A stretch of DNA of 64,000 nucleotides from Acetoanaerobium sticklandii (GTDB lineage Bacteria; Bacillota; Clostridia; Peptostreptococcales; Filifactoraceae), in NCBI RefSeq assembly GCF_000196455.1, contig NC_014614.1:141501-205500 (forward strand), written 5' to 3'. The stretch's first letter is position 1; each line of letters begins with the position of its first letter. Below the pieces are notes generated by a model. It did not search any database and was not told the DNA's origin. It saw only the letters and a program-made list of their open reading frames with translations. A program made the position numbers and the translations under genes. This document shows, in pieces, positions 58,974 to 64,000 of the stretch.

Positions 58974-59056
58974 CTAGAGTTGAATGATGAAATTGTGGGT
59001 ATAAAATATATTCAGTTAAAAATTTATAAATTGATATGAAACAATGGAGATGAAAC

Positions 59057-61321
59057 TTGATGAAAAAATGTTCAGTATGTAAGAAGAATATAGCTATGCT
59101 TTTTGCTTCGACATATGAAAATGGTAAACCAGAAATGAAAGGGCTATGCCTTAACTGTGCTAAGAAGATGAATATCCCAGGGATAGATGATCTTATAAAG
59201 CAGACAGGTATGTCAGAGGAAGAACTATCCGCAATAACTGACCAGATGAATGACTCTATGAGTATGTTTGATGAGGATAGCGAGATGGATTTTTTATCAA
59301 ATTTTAAGGATGCTGATAAGGAAGACGAGATTCAAATAGAAGAGAATGAAGAAGCTGAGGCTCATCAAGATGAAGTAGAAGATAAAGAGCCGTCTAAGAA
59401 AAAGAAGAAGAAAAAGAAATACCTAGATACCTTTGGAACTAACCTTACTGACAAAGCTTCAAAAAATCAAATAGATAAGGTTATAGGAAGAGACAAAGAA
59501 ATTCAAAGAGTAATTCAAATATTAAATAGAAGAGCAAAAAACAATCCAGTACTAGTAGGAGAGCCAGGAGTAGGAAAAACTGCTATTGCAGAAGGACTAG
59601 CTGTTAGGATAGCTGAAAAGCAAGTGCCATCAAAGCTACTAAATGCAGAGGTATATCTGCTGGATATGACTGCTGTTGTTGCTGGGACTCAGTTTAGAGG
59701 CCAGTTCGAAGGTAGAATGAAGTCTATCATCACTGAAGCACAAAGCTACGGCAATATCATTTTAGTAATAGATGAGCTTCACAATATCATGGGTGCAGGA
59801 GAGGTTCATGGTGGAACTATGAACGCTGCCAATATCCTAAAGCCAGCTCTTGCAAGAGGAGATGTCCAAATCATCGGAGCAACTACTTTATCAGAGTACA
59901 GAAAGCATATCGAAAAGGATTCTGCACTTGAAAGACGCTTTCAGCCTGTAATGGTAGATGAACCTAGTGAAGAAGAAAGCATAGAAATATTAAAAGGAAT
60001 AAAAGGCTACTACGAGGATTATCATCAAGTGAGTATTTCTGATGAAGTCATAGAAGCGGCTGTAAAGATGTCTAATAGATATATCACAGATAGATTTTTG
60101 CCTGACAAAGCCATAGATGTAATAGATGAGGCAGGCTCTAGAGCCAATCTTGTAAATGAAGTACTAACTAGCATCGAGGATTACAAAACTCAGCTGATGC
60201 AAAGCACCTACCTAAAAGATCAAGCTTCAGAAAAAGGTGATTTTGAAGGAGCAGCTTATTACAAGGCTGAAGAAATTCGTCTTACTCAAAAAATTGAACT
60301 GCTTGAAAAGAGTGCAAAGACACCTCTTACTATAGAAGATGTAGCTCATATCATAGAAGCATGGACTAAGATTCCTCTTAAATCCATAACTGAGGAAGAG
60401 GCTATAAAGCTTCTTAATCTAGAGCAAAGGCTTCACCAAAGAGTAATAGGCCAAGATGAAGCTATATCTAGCATTTCAAGAACTGTAAGAAGAAATCGTT
60501 CTGGCTTTAGAAAAAGAAGAAAGCCAGCATCCTTTATATTTGTAGGCCCTACAGGAGTAGGAAAGACAGAGGTAGTAAGAGCTTTAGCAAAAGAGATGTT
60601 TGGAAGCGAAGACGACATGATAAGAATCGATATGAGTGAGTATATGGAAAGACATACAGTATCAAAGCTCATAGGCTCACCTCCTGGATATGTAGGCTAT
60701 GATGAGGGTGGACAGCTGACAGAAAAAGTAAGAAGAAGACCTTACTCTGTAATTTTATTTGATGAGATAGAAAAAGCTCATGCAGATGTATTTAACATGC
60801 TACTTCAGATTTTAGAGGATGGAAGACTTACTGATGCACAGGGCAGAACAGTATTCTTTGAAAATACTATTATAGTTATGACATCAAATGCTGGAACCTC
60901 ATATAAAAGCAAGAGCATGGGCTTTGGAAATGCAAACACTCTAGAAGAGAGCGAGCATATCAAGGATGCCCTTAAGGAAGTTTTCAGACCTGAATTTTTA
61001 AATCGTGTGGACGATATAGTTGTGTTTACTAGACTTTCAAAGCCTCAGCTAAGAGAAATAGTAGACCTTATGATAAAGGAAGTTCAAACTGAGCTAGCAG
61101 AAAAAGGAATTAGTCTTCATGTGAGTGATGAAGTAAAAGAATTCTTACTAGAAAAAGGCTATGATGACAAATATGGAGCAAGACCTCTAAGACGAGTGAT
61201 ACAAAGATATATTGAAGATGAAATATCGGAGCTATACTTGCGTAAAGAGATTCTGGATAAAGATTCAATATCAGCAATCATGCTAAATGCACAGGTAAGT
61301 ATAGTAAAAAGCCATGAATGA
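59057..61321 (+). CDS. clpE: ClpE-like zinc-finger AAA+ unfoldase
   Basis: A 754-residue Hsp100 ATPase. It starts with a small zinc domain (CSVCKKN at 4-7, CLNC near 31-34), which is the hallmark of ClpE, then an acidic, low-complexity linker (about 75-125, ending in a run of lysines) and no Clp N repeats. First AAA+ with GEPGVGKT (near 170) and VIDELHNI; a middle UVR-like segment (KGDFEGAAYYKAEEIRL); second AAA+ with GPTGVGKTEVV (near 495) and LFDEIEKAHADVFN. The ClpP loop is MGF (KSMGFGN). Start MM; the second ATG is equally good. It overlaps the pseudo-GH13 gene by eight bases. Confidence 0.9.
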   Translation: MMKKCSVCKKNIAMLFASTYENGKPEMKGLCLNCAKKMNIPGIDDLIKQTGMSEEELSAITDQMNDSMSMFDEDSEMDFLSNFKDADKEDEIQIEENEEAEAHQDEVEDKEPSKKKKKKKKYLDTFGTNLTDKASKNQIDKVIGRDKEIQRVIQILNRRAKNNPVLVGEPGVGKTAIAEGLAVRIAEKQVPSKLLNAEVYLLDMTAVVAGTQFRGQFEGRMKSIITEAQSYGNIILVIDELHNIMGAGEVHGGTMNAANILKPALARGDVQIIGATTLSEYRKHIEKDSALERRFQPVMVDEPSEEESIEILKGIKGYYEDYHQVSISDEVIEAAVKMSNRYITDRFLPDKAIDVIDEAGSRANLVNEVLTSIEDYKTQLMQSTYLKDQASEKGDFEGAAYYKAEEIRLTQKIELLEKSAKTPLTIEDVAHIIEAWTKIPLKSITEEEAIKLLNLEQRLHQRVIGQDEAISSISRTVRRNRSGFRKRRKPASFIFVGPTGVGKTEVVRALAKEMFGSEDDMIRIDMSEYMERHTVSKLIGSPPGYVGYDEGGQLTEKVRRRPYSVILFDEIEKAHADVFNMLLQILEDGRLTDAQGRTVFFENTIIVMTSNAGTSYKSKSMGFGNANTLEESEHIKDALKEVFRPEFLNRVDDIVVFTRLSKPQLREIVDLMIKEVQTELAEKGISLHVSDEVKEFLLEKGYDDKYGARPLRRVIQRYIEDEISELYLRKEILDKDSISAIMLNAQVSIVKSHE

Positions 61322-62813
61322 AAAAAAAGCTCGTTTTATTAGCATAGGAATGATAGCTCTAGCTGTACTTGTTGGAATATTTGGATATACACGCCCTGAA
61401 AAGCTTCTTAGCAAAGAGGGCGTGTACTACTACATACCTGTAGGAGATTACATCGATTCAAATGGAGATGGAGTAGGAGATATCCAAGGAATAATTGGAA
61501 ACCTAGACAGCCTTAATGATTCAAATCCAAATACCAGTACGGATCTTGGAGTAAATGGGATAGTAATTAGCCCAGTCTACCTAGCAAAAGGAGCAAATAA
61601 AAGCGAGCCTTTAGATTATTATAAAATCGACCCTGAGTACGGGAACCTAATTGACTTAGAAGAGCTTATTTCAGAGGCAAACAAGCGTGGAATGAAGGTC
61701 ATCATGGAAATGGAATTTAATCATACCAGCATAGACCATGAGTGGTTTAGGCAGGCTTTATCAAGCGCAAAAAGCCCATTTAGAAGCTATTACAATCTGA
61801 AAGGCTTAGATTATCAACCTAGAACTGAGTCAAGGCTTGTCAATGAAGAGTCTCTATGGCACAGATTAAACGGAGTAAAATACTTTAGCTACAAAGATTA
61901 TATGACAGCTGATTTAAATTATGAAAGTGCTGAGCTTAGAAATGATATCAAGGAAATAGCTATATTTTACCTTGAAACTGGACTAAATGGACTTAAGCTG
62001 AAAAATGCCAACAATATCTATACCTATTATGAAGAGCCTAATGAAGATTCTAGGCTTGAGAAAAATTTGGACTGGTGGCAGTCCTTTAGATTAGCTTGTA
62101 AAGAAGTAGACCCAGATGTTTATTTAATAGCTGATGTAAATGATAGAGCTGCAGTTATAGCGCCATATTTCAAAGAGTTTAACACGGTTATGAATGTTTT
62201 TGCAGGTGAAAGAGCTATTCCATATATGATTAAATCTGGCAAAGATATGTCAGCAGATAATGGCATGTTTGCAAAGCAGATGGATAATATAAGCTCATCA
62301 TATAAAAAATATGGCAAAAATCCTATAGACGGAATTTACTTATCTGATGAGTCAGGAACTATAATGAGCAAGGTAGGAAATCATGCTAAAAAATCAAAGC
62401 TGGCAGCGAGCATAATGATGACGCTACCTGGTAATCCATTTATCTACTATGGAGATGAGCTAGGCATGAATGATGAAAAAATCCAAAACCCAGACTCTAC
62501 TATATACAATCACTACACGGATTTGATAAGGCTAAGACAGCTTCATCCTGCATTAAAAACAGGAAGCCTAATTGAAACCTCAGATGACAATGTACATGTA
62601 CTTTCGTATATCAGATACGATTCAAAAGAAAAAGAGAATCTTTTAGTGATACATAATCTTTCTGATGATACTCAGTCAGCCTATATAAGAGAGCTTAAAT
62701 CCTATGATGAAAAGAATATAATTCATTCCACATCAAATCATGATGTCATGGACAAAAATCTCAGCAAGGTTCAGCTGAGCGGATATTCTACATTGGTAAT
62801 TTCATTAAAGTAG
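61314..62813 (+). CDS. Membrane-anchored GH13-like protein lacking the catalytic triad (pseudoenzyme)
   Basis: A 499-residue protein with an N-terminal membrane anchor (about 8-24), so the domain faces outward. The alpha-amylase fold is clear: GVYYYIPVGDYIDSNGDGVG, GVNGIVISPVYLA, and PGNPFIYYGDELGMN at the end. But the conserved catalytic sites are changed: region I is EMEFNH instead of DxxxNH; region II is GLKLKNANN where GFRxDAxxH is expected (nucleophile Asp is Lys); region III is LIADVND instead of GExW/P (acid/base Glu is Asp); region IV is YLSDES instead of NHD. Hydrolysis is not expected; binding of glycans or a scaffold role is possible. Translationally coupled to the ClpE-like gene. 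Confidence 0.83.
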   Translation: MNEKKARFISIGMIALAVLVGIFGYTRPEKLLSKEGVYYYIPVGDYIDSNGDGVGDIQGIIGNLDSLNDSNPNTSTDLGVNGIVISPVYLAKGANKSEPLDYYKIDPEYGNLIDLEELISEANKRGMKVIMEMEFNHTSIDHEWFRQALSSAKSPFRSYYNLKGLDYQPRTESRLVNEESLWHRLNGVKYFSYKDYMTADLNYESAELRNDIKEIAIFYLETGLNGLKLKNANNIYTYYEEPNEDSRLEKNLDWWQSFRLACKEVDPDVYLIADVNDRAAVIAPYFKEFNTVMNVFAGERAIPYMIKSGKDMSADNGMFAKQMDNISSSYKKYGKNPIDGIYLSDESGTIMSKVGNHAKKSKLAASIMMTLPGNPFIYYGDELGMNDEKIQNPDSTIYNHYTDLIRLRQLHPALKTGSLIETSDDNVHVLSYIRYDSKEKENLLVIHNLSDDTQSAYIRELKSYDEKNIIHSTSNHDVMDKNLSKVQLSGYSTLVISLK

Positions 62814-62893
62814 GAGTTAATCTAATTAGAGGGGTAAAGACTGCTCGCGGATAATGGAATCTTGTTGTATTAGCAATAAGCAAAATCAGGTTC

Positions 62894-62922
62894 TTGAATA
62901 AATTGGAAAATTGGTATATAAT
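62894..62922 (+). promoter_or_regulatory. Sigma-A promoter of the candidate ncRNA
   Basis: TTGAAT (62894-62899), a spacer of 17 bases and TATAAT (62917-62922). Expected start near 62929. No open reading frame of note follows before the terminator at 63158. Confidence 0.8.
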
Positions 62923-62928
62923 ATTTTC

Positions 62929-63187
62929 AGATAAAACTAGAGTTACTATAGGTACTCAGGATAAAATTATGAGGTGTTTTATGAGTGTGATTGTTCTTTT
63001 ATAGTGAATTAAATAAAATCTAACAGGTACGAGGTCATATGAGCATTTGCTATATGTCTATTTGACTTGTTTGGATTTCACTGATAAAAGACGATACTAA
63101 CTGTATGAACCTTGTAAAGCAAAAGGCTAAATTGCCTTTGATTTTAGCATGGTTATTAACTGCAGCTATTTAGTCTGCAGTTTTTTT
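62929..63187 (+). ncRNA. Candidate structured non-coding RNA or mutS2 leader (about 260 nt)
   Basis: The transcript runs from the promoter at 62894-62922 to the terminator at 63158-63187. TCTTTTAT/ATAAAAGA and AGTGAA/TTCACT (62995-63008 with 63077-63091) make a 14-bp helix with one bulged G. Inside it are AACAGGT/ACTTGTT (63022-63028 with 63065-63071), an internal bubble and a hairpin CATAT-(G)-AGC-ATTT-GCT-ATATG (63036-63056). Further 3' there is AAAGGC/GCCTTT. A rod with a central bubble resembles 6S RNA in shape, but no known class was matched. It could also be an attenuated leader of mutS2, 42 bases downstream. Confidence 0.55.
63158..63187 (+). terminator. Terminator of the candidate ncRNA
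   Basis: AACTGCAG and CTGCAGTT form an 8-bp stem around a nine-base loop, followed by a run of T residues. Confidence 0.85.
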
Positions 63188-63229
63188 GTTTTTGAAATAA
63201 CCCATAATTTTATTTTTGAGGAGATAAAC

Positions 63230-64000
63230 ATGAATAAAGCGATACAAACATTAGAATTTAATAAAATAAAAGAAAGACTAAGTGAATTTTGCCAAAGCTC
63301 ATTAGGTAAGCAACTAGTAGATAACCTATATCCTGCTGTAAATATAAAAGCAGTAGAAACTAGACTCAAAGAGACAAAAGAAGCAGTGAGGCTTCTAAAG
63401 GCTGGAATGATACCACCTCTTGGTGGGCTTAGCAATATATCAATGCTACTTGAAAAAACTGAAAAAGGCATGATATTAGAAGCTAGTGAGCTAACTGCTA
63501 TCAATGACTTTCTAAGAGCCTGCAGAAACCTAGAGCAATTTATGAATAAGCATAAAGAGCTGATACCCCTCATATCTGAGTATATACTCTCTATGAAAAG
63601 CTATAAGGATATAGAAGAGGAAATTTCCTACAGTGTAAGCGGAGCACTAGTTCTTTCTCAGGCATCCAAAAACCTAGGAAGAATAAGAAGACTAAAGGAA
63701 AATCAAAAAGAGAAGATTGAAAAGACCCTTCAGGCATTTTTATCATCTAACTCAAACAAATCTCTTATTCAGGAGTTTTTTATAAGCGAAAAAAATGGTC
63801 ATTACACCATACCTATAAAATCAGCATATAAAAATCATGTAGAGGGGAGCATAATTGAGACCTCATCTACAGGCTCTACAGTGTTTATAGAGCCAAAAGC
63901 AATATCAAAGCTCGCAGGAGAGATGCAGATGCTGGAAGCCGAAGAAATGGCAGAACAGTATCAGATACTAGCAGGACTCACTGGACTTATATATGAAAAT
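63230..64000 (+). CDS. mutS2: MutS2-family protein, N-terminal part (cut by window end)
   Basis: The frame is open to the last base, giving 257 codons. The N-terminal sequence (MNKAIQTLEFNKIKERLSEFCQSS, then LGKQLVDNLYP) and the segments LLKAGMIPPLGGLSNIS, YTIPIKSAYKNHVEGSII and TSSTGSTVFIEPKAI match the core clamp of MutS2. The ATPase and Smr nuclease domains are outside the window. MutS2 suppresses recombination in some bacteria and rescues collided ribosomes in Bacillus. ATG follows GAGGAG. No upstream gene is close; a candidate ncRNA or leader precedes it. Confidence 0.9.
   Translation, partial: MNKAIQTLEFNKIKERLSEFCQSSLGKQLVDNLYPAVNIKAVETRLKETKEAVRLLKAGMIPPLGGLSNISMLLEKTEKGMILEASELTAINDFLRACRNLEQFMNKHKELIPLISEYILSMKSYKDIEEEISYSVSGALVLSQASKNLGRIRRLKENQKEKIEKTLQAFLSSNSNKSLIQEFFISEKNGHYTIPIKSAYKNHVEGSIIETSSTGSTVFIEPKAISKLAGEMQMLEAEEMAEQYQILAGLTGLIYEN

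Overview
The window comes from a low-GC, AT-rich Gram-positive anaerobe, most likely a clostridium of the Peptostreptococcaceae type (an Acetoanaerobium/Clostridium sticklandii-like organism would fit; this is inference from gene content and codon use, not a database match). Supporting signs are AGGAGG ribosome sites, GTG/TTG starts, an argGHCJBD operon behind a T-box leader, a SAM-I riboswitch, McsA-McsB-ClpC, many dCache signalling proteins and a MetH split into two proteins.

Layout. 1-0.5 kb: the end of a Crp/Fnr regulator, a CPBP-protease fragment and a 3' tRNA-Ser fragment, together looking like a recombination scar. 0.6-14.4 kb: a dense cyclic-di-GMP island (PAS-GGDEF-HD-GYP, FGDEI-EAL, PAS-GGDEF, REC-HD-GYP and a dCache histidine kinase broken by an in-frame TGA), with an MgtE magnesium transporter, a YbjQ protein and a radical SAM protein among them. 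14.6-18.3 kb: an ABC-F ATPase, a DEAD-box helicase (with a cluster of DnaA-box-like sites upstream) and a GNAT acetyltransferase. 18.4-25.8 kb: the complete minus-strand arginine operon argG-H-C-J-B-D, with a consensus promoter and an arginine-type T-box. 26-29.7 kb: a TfoX-C protein, a GIY-YIG protein, and a SAM riboswitch controlling a methionine synthase core plus a separate reactivation protein. 29.8-35.8 kb: a chemoreceptor, then two degenerate HD-GYP paralogues flanking a PAP2 phosphatase and two uncharacterised proteins. 35.9-40.7 kb: a zinc-free ribosomal protein S4 paralogue, mnmA, a DMT transporter, a CGGC protein, Dps and glyoxalase I. 40.8-48 kb: mcsA-mcsB-clpC-radA and a PIN-TRAM membrane protein, with no ctsR or disA. 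49-53.7 kb: a small unknown protein and three glycosyltransferase genes, the last fused to a cyclic-nucleotide-binding-like domain. 53.8-58.8 kb: pepA, rplY (ctc), ilvE and an NADH oxidase. 59-64 kb: a ClpE-like zinc-finger ATPase overlapping a membrane-anchored GH13 protein that has lost its catalytic triad, a candidate structured ncRNA of about 260 nt, and the start of mutS2.

Functionally the window is chromosomal core interrupted by lineage-specific signalling and surface/glycan genes. The most unusual items are the glycosyltransferase-cNBD fusion, the ClpE/pseudo-amylase pair, the ncRNA candidate before mutS2, the TGA-interrupted kinase, and the pair of HD-GYP proteins with eroded active sites. 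No CRISPR array, complete insertion sequence, rRNA or intact tRNA was seen.
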